Below, one piece after another: positions 54,593 through 63,426 of a stretch of 64,000 nt of DNA. Made by a program: the position numbers and the translations under genes. The notes under the pieces are model-generated. The model searched no databases. It had not been told where the DNA came from and saw only the letters and a list, made by a program, of their open reading frames with translations. Location: NCBI GenBank assembly GCA_007128315.1, contig SKXQ01000054.1, forward strand, positions 1 to 64,000, written 5' to 3'. This DNA comes from Spirochaetaceae bacterium (GTDB taxonomy: Bacteria > Spirochaetota > Spirochaetia > DSM-27196 > SKKC01). Positions within the stretch are counted from its first letter, which is position 1, and the number at the start of each line of letters is the position of its first letter.

Positions 54593-54622
54593 TTGCCGCA
54601 GCTCGTATGTACACGATATGGT
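54593..54622 (+). promoter_or_regulatory. Leaderless promoter of the aminotransferase gene
   Basis: TTGCCG (54593-54598), 18 bases, TATGGT (54617-54622), then 9 bases to the ATG at 54632. Confidence 0.45.
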
Positions 54623-54631
54623 TATGCGACT

Positions 54632-55930
54632 ATGAATCAACTGGCACGAGAACTGAACGCACTGCTTGAAGGTACGATTATCGGCCGCGTATTGAGCGAG
54701 TACGGCCTGCGCTCATACTTCCCGAAAGGCATCGTCGCACAGGCTTCAGAGGCCGGGGTCAAGGCAACACGCTTCAACGCTACCGTGGGTATGGCCTACG
54801 CCGGTGGCAAACCCATCCTCACCGACACTGCCGCGAAACAGATACCCGGATTCTCTGCAAAGGAATCCGTTGCCTACTCTCCGACGGCGGGCATCGTGGA
54901 TCTGAGGACACAATGGGAGTCCGAAATCCGTCGCAAAAACCCCTCGCTCTCGGATACCCCGATGCTCAAGCCGGTACTCACCTCAGGCCTGACCAACGGT
55001 ATTTTCCAGCTTGGAGAACTGTTCGTTGACCCCGATGATCGCATCATAATGCCGGACCTGTTCTGGGGCAACTACCGCCTCATGCTCGAAACGCGCCGGG
55101 CGGCACGCATCGTAACCTTTCCGTTTTTCGATGAATCAAACGCGTTCAATACCGAAGGGTTCCGTGCTGCGTGCGAGAAAAACCGGAGCGCCGGAAAGCT
55201 TATGGTTCTGCTGAACTTCCCGAACAATCCGGCCGGATACGCCCCGACACAGAAAGAGACGGACAGCCTCGTCAACGTGCTCTACGATCTTGCCGAAGCA
55301 GGCATGGACATGATCGTCGTAACCGACGATGCATACTTCGGCCTGTACTATCAGACGGACGTGTATCGGGAATCACTCTTCGCACGCTGCGCAAATCTGC
55401 ACGAGCGGGTCCTCGCGTGCAAGATCGACGGCGCCACGAAGGAGGAGTACCTCTGGGGCCTGAGGCTCGGGTTTATCACCATTGCCGCACAGGGACTCAC
55501 CGCTGCTCACTATGACGCATTCGAGAAGAAACTCACCGGAAGCATCAGGGCTTCCGTTTCCAACGGCAACACGCTCGGGCAGAATATTCTGCTGCGCATG
55601 CTCATTGATCCGGAATGGCAGGAAGAAAAACGTAGAATCTACGACGACATGCACGCACGCTTTGATACGGTGCAGTCGATCCTCGCGAAGTACACGGGTC
55701 CTCTGCAGGCGCTCCCCTGCAACGCGGGCTATTTTATGAGCTTCGACTGTGGCGACCTTGATGCCGAACAGATACGGATCGCCCTTCTTGAGCGCGGTAT
55801 AGGGACGATTTCGATACAGAACCGCTATCTGAGAGTTGCCTTCGCAAGTGTTGACAACCACGATCTTCCCACGCTGTACGGTGAAATATTCGATGTTGTT
55901 GAAGCGATTTCGCAAGAACAGACGCACTGA
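54632..55930 (+). CDS. PLP-dependent aminotransferase, class I/II
   Basis: A 432-residue fold-type I aminotransferase. LTSGLTNGIFQLGELFVDP, the cofactor segment LNFPNNPAGY, VTDDAYFGLYY and the probable Schiff-base Lys in KIDGATKEEYLWGLRLGF are seen. The pattern fits aromatic or branched aminotransferases or C-S lyase relatives; the substrate cannot be told. The frame opens at a TTG that is part of the -35 box, so the ATG at 54632 is preferred. It overlaps the lipoprotein gene by 38 bases. Confidence 0.87.
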   Translation: MNQLARELNALLEGTIIGRVLSEYGLRSYFPKGIVAQASEAGVKATRFNATVGMAYAGGKPILTDTAAKQIPGFSAKESVAYSPTAGIVDLRTQWESEIRRKNPSLSDTPMLKPVLTSGLTNGIFQLGELFVDPDDRIIMPDLFWGNYRLMLETRRAARIVTFPFFDESNAFNTEGFRAACEKNRSAGKLMVLLNFPNNPAGYAPTQKETDSLVNVLYDLAEAGMDMIVVTDDAYFGLYYQTDVYRESLFARCANLHERVLACKIDGATKEEYLWGLRLGFITIAAQGLTAAHYDAFEKKLTGSIRASVSNGNTLGQNILLRMLIDPEWQEEKRRIYDDMHARFDTVQSILAKYTGPLQALPCNAGYFMSFDCGDLDAEQIRIALLERGIGTISIQNRYLRVAFASVDNHDLPTLYGEIFDVVEAISQEQTH

Positions 55931-57179
55931 CCGCTTCCGGCCCTTCGTTCTCGCTGTCCTGTTTACAACGATTCTTGGCGGCTGCGCGGACGATCCGATC
56001 TCCAGTGTGCGCATCTGGACGGATATGCCCGGGATTCTCGACTACGCAATCCTGTTCAACCAGCAGCAGGATACCTATACCGTCGAGGTCGAGTCGCGCA
56101 GACATCTTCTCAGCGCCCTGCAGGACAGCGATGCCACACCGGATCTTGTCATCGGGAGACATCTGAATCAGGCCGCAGCCGAGGATCTTTTCGGCGAGAT
56201 CGGATCAGTCGTCGCCGCTTCCGGGGGACCACAGCAGTTCTATCCCGGTTTTCTCGCCATGGGACGATTTGGCAACGTACAACGCCTGCTCCCGGTGTCG
56301 TTTGATCTGCCTGCGGTCGTGTTTACCGACGCCATCGCACCTGACCCCGGGTTCCGACTGTATCTGGAGCTGGATGAAATTCGGGACGCGGCTGCTGCCT
56401 TTAACGAACCGGGCGCTGCCGGAACAGGACGCATGGGATACTCGCCACTGTGGGACGATGCGTTCACCCAGGTGCTTTCAGATGCCTACCGGGTCGCGTT
56501 TCGTCAGGGCCCCGGCGGTGGAATACTCTGGAGCAGTGAACCCCTCCGGAATGCACTTTCGTTCGCCGGTGAATGGGTCTTCGAACTGAACGAAGGAACC
56601 GAACGTTCGGATGACTTTCGCAGACGTTACCTGACACGACCGCGCGTTGATCTTGTGAACGACGGTCGCATAGGCTTCGCGTTTACCACCGGACAGGACT
56701 TTTTCGGAAGCAGCAACGCCGAACGTCCGAACCTGAGTCTGAGATGGGTTGCGCGTGACGGCGTCATCGCCGTCCCCGACTCCCTTGTCATGGCGGGAGT
56801 TCCCGAACGTGCGCGTAACAGTGCCGGCGCCCGGGCGTTTATGCGCTGGCTGCTGAACGGCGAAACACAGCGCGAACTGCTCGAGTCGGCCGCCGTGTCG
56901 GATTACGGTTCACCTGGTATTGCAGGCGGATTCAGCTCCATCGTCAGAATCAACGAACGCGACCTGCTCGAACTGCATCCCGGCCTGCTCGGTCGCATAC
57001 CGCCGGCATCCATGCTCCGATGGCCTGCCAGATTTCCGCAAATGTGGCCGAGAATGCGCGATGAGGCGGTTATCCCATGGATGCAGGAGCAGATCCGCCT
57101 CGGTGAATACACCGGATCGCCGGAAAACCGCATACAGACCTGGCTCAGACAGCAGGAACGACCATCCCGGCGCAATTAG
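55893..57179 (+). CDS. Solute-binding-like lipoprotein
   Basis: A 428-residue lipoprotein. After a basic N terminus and hydrophobic stretch, the lipobox TILGGC places the lipidated Cys at about residue 31. The mature part begins SSVRIWTDMPGILDYAILFN and resembles family 1 (sugar-type) extracellular solute-binding proteins, with a variable middle. It precedes an MsmX/UgpC-type ATPase gene, which supports a role in sugar uptake, but no permeases are adjacent. The ATG at 55893 overlaps the aminotransferase end. Confidence 0.75.
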   Translation: MLLKRFRKNRRTDRFRPFVLAVLFTTILGGCADDPISSVRIWTDMPGILDYAILFNQQQDTYTVEVESRRHLLSALQDSDATPDLVIGRHLNQAAAEDLFGEIGSVVAASGGPQQFYPGFLAMGRFGNVQRLLPVSFDLPAVVFTDAIAPDPGFRLYLELDEIRDAAAAFNEPGAAGTGRMGYSPLWDDAFTQVLSDAYRVAFRQGPGGGILWSSEPLRNALSFAGEWVFELNEGTERSDDFRRRYLTRPRVDLVNDGRIGFAFTTGQDFFGSSNAERPNLSLRWVARDGVIAVPDSLVMAGVPERARNSAGARAFMRWLLNGETQRELLESAAVSDYGSPGIAGGFSSIVRINERDLLELHPGLLGRIPPASMLRWPARFPQMWPRMRDEAVIPWMQEQIRLGEYTGSPENRIQTWLRQQERPSRRN

Positions 57180-57200
57180 CCTCTATCGGGCTAAATTTCG

Positions 57201-57229
57201 TTGACATCGAGATATATAGCATTTACCAT
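57201..57229 (+). promoter_or_regulatory. Promoter of the sugar ABC ATPase gene
   Basis: A consensus TTGACA (57201-57206), 17 bases, TACCAT (57224-57229). A leader of about 30 bases carries GGGGG before the ATG, unlike the leaderless genes around it. Confidence 0.6.
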
Positions 57230-57265
57230 CGGAAATACTAATATAAAGCCGAATGGGGGTATTCC

Positions 57266-58387
57266 ATGGCAAACGTTGAGTTGAAGAACATCAACAAAAT
57301 TTATGAAGGTAATGTTCAGGCGGTTAAAGACGCGAATATTACCGTTAAGGACAAGGAATTTGTCGTTCTCGTCGGTCCGTCAGGTTGCGGCAAGACGACT
57401 ACGCTTCGAATGGTTGCGGGTCTCGAAGACATAACTTCGGGCGAGCTCATCATCGACGGCAAACTCGTGAACGACGTTCCGCCGAAAGACCGCGACATCG
57501 CAATGGTCTTTCAGAACTACGCACTGTATCCGCACATGAGCGTATACGACAACATGGCTTTCGGTCTGAAGATCCGCAAGTTCTCCAAGGACGAGATCAA
57601 AAAGCGTGTTGACGAAGCTGCCCGCATTCTTGACATCGAGCAGCTTCTTGAGCGCAAGCCCAAGGCACTCAGTGGTGGTCAGCGCCAGCGCGTTGCGGTC
57701 GGACGAGCCATAGTCCGAAAGCCGAAAGTCTTCCTTTTCGACGAGCCGCTGTCAAACCTCGACGCAAAGCTTCGTGTACAGATGCGAGCCGAGATCTCGA
57801 GCCTTCATAACCGTCTGCAGGCGACCATGCTCTATGTCACGCACGACCAGGTCGAAGCCATGACCATGGGTGACAAGATTGTCGTCATGAAGGACGGCCT
57901 TATTCAGCAGATCGGCGACCCGCTGACGCTGTACAACAATCCGGTCAACCGCTTCGTGGCAGGATTTATCGGATCACCTCCGATGAACTTCATGAGCGTG
58001 AAGATCACCGAAGAAGGCGGCAAGACCTGGATCGACGAAGGTAACTTCAAGATGATGATTCAGGGCGACCTCGCAAGCATTGCCAAGGACTACATTGGCA
58101 AGGACCTCATCTTCGGTATCCGACCTGAGGATGTGAAGTACGACGAGAAAGCCAAGGACGGCACGTACATCCCGGCCACGGTCGAAGTCGTTGAGCCGCT
58201 TGGTGCAGAGACGCATCTCTTCCTGAATACCGGCAATCACAACTTCGTAGGCCGCGTCGAGCCTGCGATCATTCTGTCCGTCGGCGACCAGGGTAAGTTC
58301 GTCCCGGATTTCTCCAAGGTGACCTTCTTCGATCCGGAAACCGAACAGAGCCTCCGTGCAGTCGCAGAGATTCCGGTAACGATCTGA
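57266..58387 (+). CDS. ugpC: Sugar ABC transporter ATPase, UgpC/MsmX type
   Basis: A 373-residue ATPase of the MalK/UgpC/MsmX group that powers carbohydrate importers, often shared by several. Walker [10 protein letters not shown], signature [13 protein letters not shown], Walker [14 protein letters not shown] and switch His THDQVEAM are intact; a C-terminal TOBE/OB regulatory domain (residues 240-373) includes FGIRPEDV. Its use of codons such as AAG and CTC and many Lys residues suggests high expression. It has its own promoter and terminator and no permease neighbours, fitting a shared ATPase. Confidence 0.93.
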   Translation: MANVELKNINKIYEGNVQAVKDANITVKDKEFVVLVGPSGCGKTTTLRMVAGLEDITSGELIIDGKLVNDVPPKDRDIAMVFQNYALYPHMSVYDNMAFGLKIRKFSKDEIKKRVDEAARILDIEQLLERKPKALSGGQRQRVAVGRAIVRKPKVFLFDEPLSNLDAKLRVQMRAEISSLHNRLQATMLYVTHDQVEAMTMGDKIVVMKDGLIQQIGDPLTLYNNPVNRFVAGFIGSPPMNFMSVKITEEGGKTWIDEGNFKMMIQGDLASIAKDYIGKDLIFGIRPEDVKYDEKAKDGTYIPATVEVVEPLGAETHLFLNTGNHNFVGRVEPAIILSVGDQGKFVPDFSKVTFFDPETEQSLRAVAEIPVTI

Positions 58388-58419
58388 TTCAGATCGCTCC
58401 GCATCGATATTCGAGACAG

Positions 58420-58450
58420 GCCGACCCCTTCCAGGGGGTCGGCTTTTTTT
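58420..58450 (+). terminator. Intrinsic terminator of ugpC
   Basis: GCCGACCCC, loop of six bases, GGGGTCGGC and seven T residues (58444-58450). Confidence 0.95.
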
Positions 58451-58476
58451 GTGTCAGCTTGGAGTGATTGGACAGA

Positions 58477-58505
58477 TTGCGAAGACTACCCGATCACCGT
58501 ATACT
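58477..58505 (+). promoter_or_regulatory. Leaderless promoter of the chemoreceptor-like gene
   Basis: TTGCGA (58477-58482), 17 bases, TATACT (58500-58505), then 10 bases to the ATG at 58516. Confidence 0.55.
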
Positions 58506-58515
58506 CTAGCCCTCT

Positions 58516-60312
58516 ATGGCATCCTTCAGTTTCGATTTCCGGGAACAGATACAGGCGGCGCTTCAGGAACTTATTGTGCAGTCCGAAAGCTCGTATCTCA
58601 AAATCGGGCACGATTTTCCGCGACTTCTGAAGGAAATGGATCTCGGGCTCGCGGGCAGCAGCGAGATTACGACTGCGCTGAAAGGCGAAAACGGTTGTGG
58701 TGAAACAACGGCTCGTGAATGCCTGAAGCGTGCGATCACGGACGTGAGAGAACTTATACAGGACGCCTCCACCGGTTTCGGTGAAATGAGAACAAAAGAC
58801 CAGGAGAGCTTCGCACAGCTGCACGACGCCCTGGAACGTCTGAAGAGTCTCGACAGCAACATACACGAAATCAAGGAAGACTCGATCGAGATGGAGATCA
58901 TCTCCATCAACGCGATGACTGCGAGCATCAAGGCCGGAACCGCAGGGAAGGCGTTCTCGTTCATTACAGAGGAGCTCAAGCGCCTCGCAGAACGAACGAT
59001 CGCACTGAGCGAGGAAATTAACGAACGCGGGCGGCACCTCCGCAGCGTTTTCGAGGCTTATCGCAGCAACATGGAGCAATCCGCCCTGAAGCAGGAAGCT
59101 GTCTTCAGCACCGCCGGTGACCGGCTCGAGGAGAGCTTTTCATCGCTGCAGACCGGGATCGGACAGGTGGTTACGCAACTCGGGGACATCAGTGCCGGTT
59201 CCACCGCGGTCAGGAAACCGCTGCAACGCATCATGGAAGAAGTACAGTTGCACGACATAATCAAGCAGTCCATCGATCACGTACTGATCTCCCTGCGGGA
59301 ACTTACCGACATTACCACCCTCACCAGCGACGAGGCTGCGTTAGACGAGCTCACGTTCTTCATGCAGCTTCCTGACCTGTGCAACGACATTCTGACCGAC
59401 GTCCGCGCGAAGCTGCTTGAAAGCGTCTCGGTGTTCCGACAGGAGTCTCACCGCGCGACGCAGATCATCGAGAACACCGAGAAGGAACGCAGCGCGTACG
59501 TGCACAGATTTCTCGACCAGAACTCACGTGACGAGGGCTCGGTACAGCACCTCTACGACCTGGCGCTCCGGAGGCTGCAACATCTGGTAGAAGACCTCGA
59601 AGCCAGTCTCAGCGAGAAGCGGCGGGTCGCTGAGCGTTCAAAAGTCCTGACCAAAGACGTTCTGCGACTGTCGGAGGGCTTTCGCACCTTCCGCGTACTA
59701 CTGAACCGGTTTCGCAGCGTGGACATTCACAGCCGCATCGAAGTCGCGAAACAGAGCGTTCTTCAGAACATGAGTTCCACCGTGGACGAAATGACTACGC
59801 TGATCTCGAGGATAGAGGCCGACGTGCAGAACGGCGTAGACACGACCTCCTCGTTCATGGGGGTCGCGGAAAAGGTTCTCGGTGATTTCGGCGAAATTCT
59901 GACCGAAGAATCACACATGGTCCATGTGTTCGCAAGCCGGATCCGGGTCTGCTACGAGCGCTTTCAGGACGCGCGCAGACTTCTCATGCAGAGCGTGAGC
60001 GACTACGAAGTGTTCACCAATGATTTTCTCTCGCTCTTCGAAGAGTCAAAACGGGACTACACGAAACTGGAATCTCTCGCAGAGGAGATTGAACGCGTGC
60101 GCAGTTCGCTGTTGAGCATCCGCGATCAGGCCGCCTCCGAACGAAAACGCATCCTGCAGCGAAATGGCCTCGTGGAATGGCACATTGAGAGCGAACGCCT
60201 GCAGTCGATCATCGAACGATTTACTATATTTACCCATAAGGAAACCGCCGGGAAACTCGCGGGGCTTGAAATTGAAGAAGGAATCGGTTCGGGAGATATT
60301 ACGTTTTTCTAG
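58516..60312 (+). CDS. Soluble methyl-accepting-chemotaxis-like coiled-coil protein
   Basis: A 598-residue cytoplasmic protein made almost entirely of long helices. Residues 115-170 read IKEDSIEMEIISINAMTASIKAG then GKAFSFITEELKRLAERT, a divergent form of the chemoreceptor hairpin tip. No sensor domain or membrane helix is present. A downstream cheD (23 bases) supports a role in chemotaxis signalling. About 400 residues of helical sequence after the hairpin have no clear match. It starts without a ribosome site, 10 bases after a TATACT box. Confidence 0.8.
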   Translation: MASFSFDFREQIQAALQELIVQSESSYLKIGHDFPRLLKEMDLGLAGSSEITTALKGENGCGETTARECLKRAITDVRELIQDASTGFGEMRTKDQESFAQLHDALERLKSLDSNIHEIKEDSIEMEIISINAMTASIKAGTAGKAFSFITEELKRLAERTIALSEEINERGRHLRSVFEAYRSNMEQSALKQEAVFSTAGDRLEESFSSLQTGIGQVVTQLGDISAGSTAVRKPLQRIMEEVQLHDIIKQSIDHVLISLRELTDITTLTSDEAALDELTFFMQLPDLCNDILTDVRAKLLESVSVFRQESHRATQIIENTEKERSAYVHRFLDQNSRDEGSVQHLYDLALRRLQHLVEDLEASLSEKRRVAERSKVLTKDVLRLSEGFRTFRVLLNRFRSVDIHSRIEVAKQSVLQNMSSTVDEMTTLISRIEADVQNGVDTTSSFMGVAEKVLGDFGEILTEESHMVHVFASRIRVCYERFQDARRLLMQSVSDYEVFTNDFLSLFEESKRDYTKLESLAEEIERVRSSLLSIRDQAASERKRILQRNGLVEWHIESERLQSIIERFTIFTHKETAGKLAGLEIEEGIGSGDITFF

Positions 60313-60335
60313 ATCCGTGACAGGTACAACTGCCC

Positions 60336-60926
60336 GTGTTCACACACCTCCACTCGAAGTTCGGCAAACGCATGATCACGATACATCCGGGGGAGTTCCA
60401 TGTATCGGGTGATGACGAAATCATAGCCACGGTTCTCGGCAGCTGCATTGCGGTCGCTATGTACGATCGCATCGCGGGGTACGGCGGACTGAACCACTTC
60501 ATGCTGCCGGGTAATCTCGACCGCCCGGACAACTATCTCAGCGGCAGCGGCAAGTACGGCATGTTTGCGATGGAACTTCTGATCAACGGGCTTCTGAAAG
60601 CCGGGTGTGACAGGAAACGCCTTCGGGCAAAGGTCTTCGGCGGAGGTTCGGTCCTTCGTTCAAAACCGGCAACCAACGGCCTCACGATCCCTCAAAGCAA
60701 CATCGACTTCGCCCTCGGCTTCCTGAAAGCCGAGGGTATACAGATCGAATCGCAGGATGTCGGTGGCACGACCGCACGAAAGGTCCTTTTCTTTCCGAAA
60801 ACGACGAAGATCCTTTTGAAGCGTTTCGCAGGCTCGGTGAAAACCGAAGTCGAACACGAGGAAGAACAGTACCTCGCCAAACTGCAGACGATACGCCCGA
60901 AGCAGGAAGATGTAACGCTGTTCTAG
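60336..60926 (+). CDS. cheD: Chemoreceptor glutamine deamidase CheD
   Basis: A 196-residue enzyme that deamidates or demethylates chemoreceptor glutamates. The catalytic Cys (about residue 37) is in TVLGSCIAV and the His (about 54) in GLNHFMLPG; FGGGSVL and IESQDVGGTTARKV are family segments. A C-terminal extension of about 25 charged residues follows. GTG at 60336 or ATG at 60372 may be the start. Its 3' end overlaps the converging FecR-like gene by 4 bases. Confidence 0.92.
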   Translation: MFTHLHSKFGKRMITIHPGEFHVSGDDEIIATVLGSCIAVAMYDRIAGYGGLNHFMLPGNLDRPDNYLSGSGKYGMFAMELLINGLLKAGCDRKRLRAKVFGGGSVLRSKPATNGLTIPQSNIDFALGFLKAEGIQIESQDVGGTTARKVLFFPKTTKILLKRFAGSVKTEVEHEEEQYLAKLQTIRPKQEDVTLF

Positions 60927-61924
60927 TCGGACACGTCGTAATCAGCCTCAGCGGACAGGCCGGAAATTCGCGCCTGCCAGGCGAGCTCGGAGAAACGTTC
61001 GACGAACACCCCGAGACTGTCGGCTATCGATTTCTCGCGCGCATTTCCACCTGCACGCGACGGACGGGCCGGGACTCGCCGCATGAGGGCATTTCGAAGC
61101 GATCCGGCTCCCTCGAGGGCATAGTACAGCGGAATCAGTCTGTACGCCGCTTTGAGAGCCGGTCTGAGCTCTTCGGCACCGAAGCCGGTGAGTTCGTCGA
61201 CAGGCAGGCCGCCACGGTCGCGTTCAAACGCGTCGTCAAAGCTATCCCTGTTCCGCCGTGCCGTGTAATACAAGGTCGTGAACGTTTCAAGATCGCGCCG
61301 AAGCTGTTCCTGCAGCGCTGCCCTGTCCGGAACGCCCGGGTCGAAGCCCGGTCCCCGAAAGTGTTCATCCACGGGTATCGAGACAAAGAGAGCGTGTTCG
61401 ACATCGTACTGAAGCGCCCGCCTGGGGGTGGCAAACTGCGCGGGCGCCGCCCCGTCGGCGCGGGATTCACGCACCGCGAAGGCTATTCCCTCGGAGACGG
61501 TTACGTGCACCCCATGGGCGTGGCTCAGCCGTATCTCTCCGGACGTCGCTGTAACATCGACCGTCAGGTCAGCCGCCCTGATCGAGAAGTCCGGCTCCGT
61601 CCCGGTTGAACGTGCGTCGAACGCGACCGAGCCGGAGAGAAGCCGCAGCGCGAGAACATCATCATCTACCTGTTCGATTAGAAGCAGTGAGTCGGGCGAC
61701 AGGTGTATGAAGGTCCTCCCGTGGCGAAGCTGCAGGGTGCTACCGCTTCCAATGAGGTCGTAGGGCAGAAGCTCCATGCCGTCGGAGCGGTCCTGCAGCC
61801 AGGGCCGAGCCTCCCGGAGCAGCACCAGATCCCGGTCGGCATCGTACAGGTCGAGCGCCGGAATTGAGACTGCCAGCAGAGTCAACAGGAGTATGGCGGT
61901 TCGGAGCGAACGGGAACGGTACAC
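60923..61924 (-). CDS. Exported FecR-like domain protein
   Basis: About 333 residues. An N-terminal signal sequence (SLRTAILLLTLLAVSIPA) is followed by a beta-rich FecR-like domain (about 30-170; GSTLQLRHGRTFIHLSPDS, LLSGSVAFDARS, LTVDVTATSGEIRLSH) and a helical C-terminal region. It likely sits in the periplasm and could act in cell-envelope structure or signalling; no sigma factor is nearby. The frame is open to 62326. ATG at 62014 would give an unusually long Arg-rich leader, so I prefer GTG at 61924, which leaves the repeat array at 61951-61990 intergenic. The start is uncertain. Confidence 0.7.
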   Translation of the reverse strand: MYRSRSLRTAILLLTLLAVSIPALDLYDADRDLVLLREARPWLQDRSDGMELLPYDLIGSGSTLQLRHGRTFIHLSPDSLLLIEQVDDDVLALRLLSGSVAFDARSTGTEPDFSIRAADLTVDVTATSGEIRLSHAHGVHVTVSEGIAFAVRESRADGAAPAQFATPRRALQYDVEHALFVSIPVDEHFRGPGFDPGVPDRAALQEQLRRDLETFTTLYYTARRNRDSFDDAFERDRGGLPVDELTGFGAEELRPALKAAYRLIPLYYALEGAGSLRNALMRRVPARPSRAGGNAREKSIADSLGVFVERFSELAWQARISGLSAEADYDVSD

Positions 61925-61950
61925 ATAAACAGAATCGGAGCGAACAGGCG

Positions 61951-61990
61951 TCTGCTTGAGTCGGCTTGAGTCTGCTCGAGTTTGGTTGAC
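61951..61990. repeat. Four 10-bp tandem repeats upstream of hom
   Basis: Four consecutive units: TCTGCTTGAG, TCGGCTTGAG, TCTGCTCGAG, TTTGGTTGAC. The last unit includes the -35 box of hom. A 10-bp spacing places the sites on one face of the helix. Confidence 0.6.
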
Positions 61991-62014
61991 GCGGCGCCAA
62001 CGCCCCAGTAGCAT
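61986..62014 (+). promoter_or_regulatory. Leaderless promoter of hom
   Basis: TTGACG (61986-61991), 17 bases, TAGCAT (62009-62014), then 9 bases to the ATG at 62024. Identical hexamers and spacing occur at the orphan RNA promoter. Confidence 0.6.
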
Positions 62015-62023
62015 TCGAAGCCT

Positions 62024-63340
62024 ATGAAGAAGCTCGAGGCAGGCGTCCTTGTAGTGGGGTGTGGAACGGTTGGCGGCGCAACCGTGGAGGCCCTGCTCGG
62101 ACAAACCGACATAATACAGGCACGAAGCGGTGTATCGCTTCGCCTTACCGGTATCGTAAGCCGCACCTTCGCATCGGCGCGGCGGCATGGATTCCCCGAA
62201 ACGCTGTTCCGCGAAAGCCTTGAATCCGCTCTCGAAGACCCCGACACGGACATCGTTGTCGAGACCGTCGGCGGTGTCGAAACCGGTGAAGCGATTATCC
62301 GCGCCGCGATTGCCGCCGGAAAGCACGTTGTCACCGCGAACAAGGCGCTGATAGCCGAGCGGGGAACGCAGCTATTCGAAACAGCACGGAAGGCCGGTGT
62401 GACGATAGCATTCGAAGCCTCCTGCGCCGGTGGCATTCCCATCGTCAGAAGTCTGTACGACGGACTTACGGCAAACCGCATTGATGCCCTGTTCGGTATC
62501 GTCAACGGCACGAGCAACTACATACTCAGCCGCATGGTTCAGGAAGGATCGAGTTACCGGGAGGCGCTCGCCGAGGCACAGCGGGAGGGCTACGCGGAAG
62601 CAGACCCGACCCTCGACGTGGACGGAACCGACAGCGTCCACAAGCTCGCCATTCTATCGCGGCTCGCATTCGGTGTGGCCTGCCACCCGGACGACATTCC
62701 GACGGTGGGTATAGACAGCCTGAACAGCGAAGATATCGCACACGCAGCGCGCCTCGGGTACGTGGTGAAACTTCTCGCGGTCGCACAACGCCACGACAAC
62801 GGTGTGAGCCTCTTTGTCCGGCCTGCGTTCATCTCACGCGAACATCCCCTTGCCTGGGTCTCAGGTCCGTTCAACGCGGTCAGTGTCTACGGAACGGTCA
62901 CCGGCCACACCATGTACTACGGCCGTGGAGCTGGCGGCGCCCCGACGGCGGGGAGCATAATCGCGGATCTTGTGTCCATTGCCCGCGGAAGCTACGCCCC
63001 CGTTTTCGAACACTCCTGCGCCTGGGACCAGCACGATGCCGTGGCGGTCGTTCCGGCCAGCCGGCTCGCGCACCGCTACTATCTCAGAATGCTCGTGGAC
63101 GATACGCCAGGGACACTCGCGCGCATCACGAGGATACTCTCTGACCACGAGATATCCATAGCGAGTGTCATGCAGGCAGAGTCGGATGAGAGTACACCTC
63201 CGAAGCCGGTGCAGGTTGTCATAACGCTGCACCGCACCGAGGAATCCAAACTGAGTGCTCCCCTGGAAAAAATTACGGCACTTGACGCGGTCAAACAGGG
63301 ACCGGCTCCGATCACGATTATTGACGAACACCCTGAATAA
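62024..63340 (+). CDS. hom: Homoserine dehydrogenase with ACT domain
   Basis: A 438-residue NAD(P)-dependent enzyme of the threonine and methionine pathway. VGCGTVGGATVEALL binds the cofactor; the catalytic core has VTANKALIA, the segment GIVNGTSNYILSRM and the conserved AEADPTLDVDGTDS. A C-terminal ACT domain (about 345-438; RYYLRMLVDDTPGTLARI) provides threonine feedback. It starts with ATG 9 bases after a TAGCAT box and without a ribosome site. Confidence 0.97.
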   Translation: MKKLEAGVLVVGCGTVGGATVEALLGQTDIIQARSGVSLRLTGIVSRTFASARRHGFPETLFRESLESALEDPDTDIVVETVGGVETGEAIIRAAIAAGKHVVTANKALIAERGTQLFETARKAGVTIAFEASCAGGIPIVRSLYDGLTANRIDALFGIVNGTSNYILSRMVQEGSSYREALAEAQREGYAEADPTLDVDGTDSVHKLAILSRLAFGVACHPDDIPTVGIDSLNSEDIAHAARLGYVVKLLAVAQRHDNGVSLFVRPAFISREHPLAWVSGPFNAVSVYGTVTGHTMYYGRGAGGAPTAGSIIADLVSIARGSYAPVFEHSCAWDQHDAVAVVPASRLAHRYYLRMLVDDTPGTLARITRILSDHEISIASVMQAESDESTPPKPVQVVITLHRTEESKLSAPLEKITALDAVKQGPAPITIIDEHPE

Positions 63341-63376
63341 GCCACATACCGGAACAAGTACACCGGTTCGGGTGCA

Positions 63377-63390
63377 CAGATACGTATCTG
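63377..63390. promoter_or_regulatory. 14-bp perfect palindrome before the TPR lipoprotein gene
   Basis: CAGATACGTATCTG, centred about 41 bases upstream of the predicted start, where a -35 box would normally lie; no -35 is seen. A partial copy (CTGATAC) follows. Confidence 0.45.
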
Positions 63391-63412
63391 GTCTGATACA
63401 CTGGGCTTGAGG

Positions 63413-63418
63413 TATAGT
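63413..63418 (+). promoter_or_regulatory. -10 box of leaderless lipoprotein promoter
   Basis: TATAGT, ending 8 bases before the ATG at 63427; no ribosome site. Confidence 0.45.
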
Positions 63419-63426
63419 ACTGCAGT

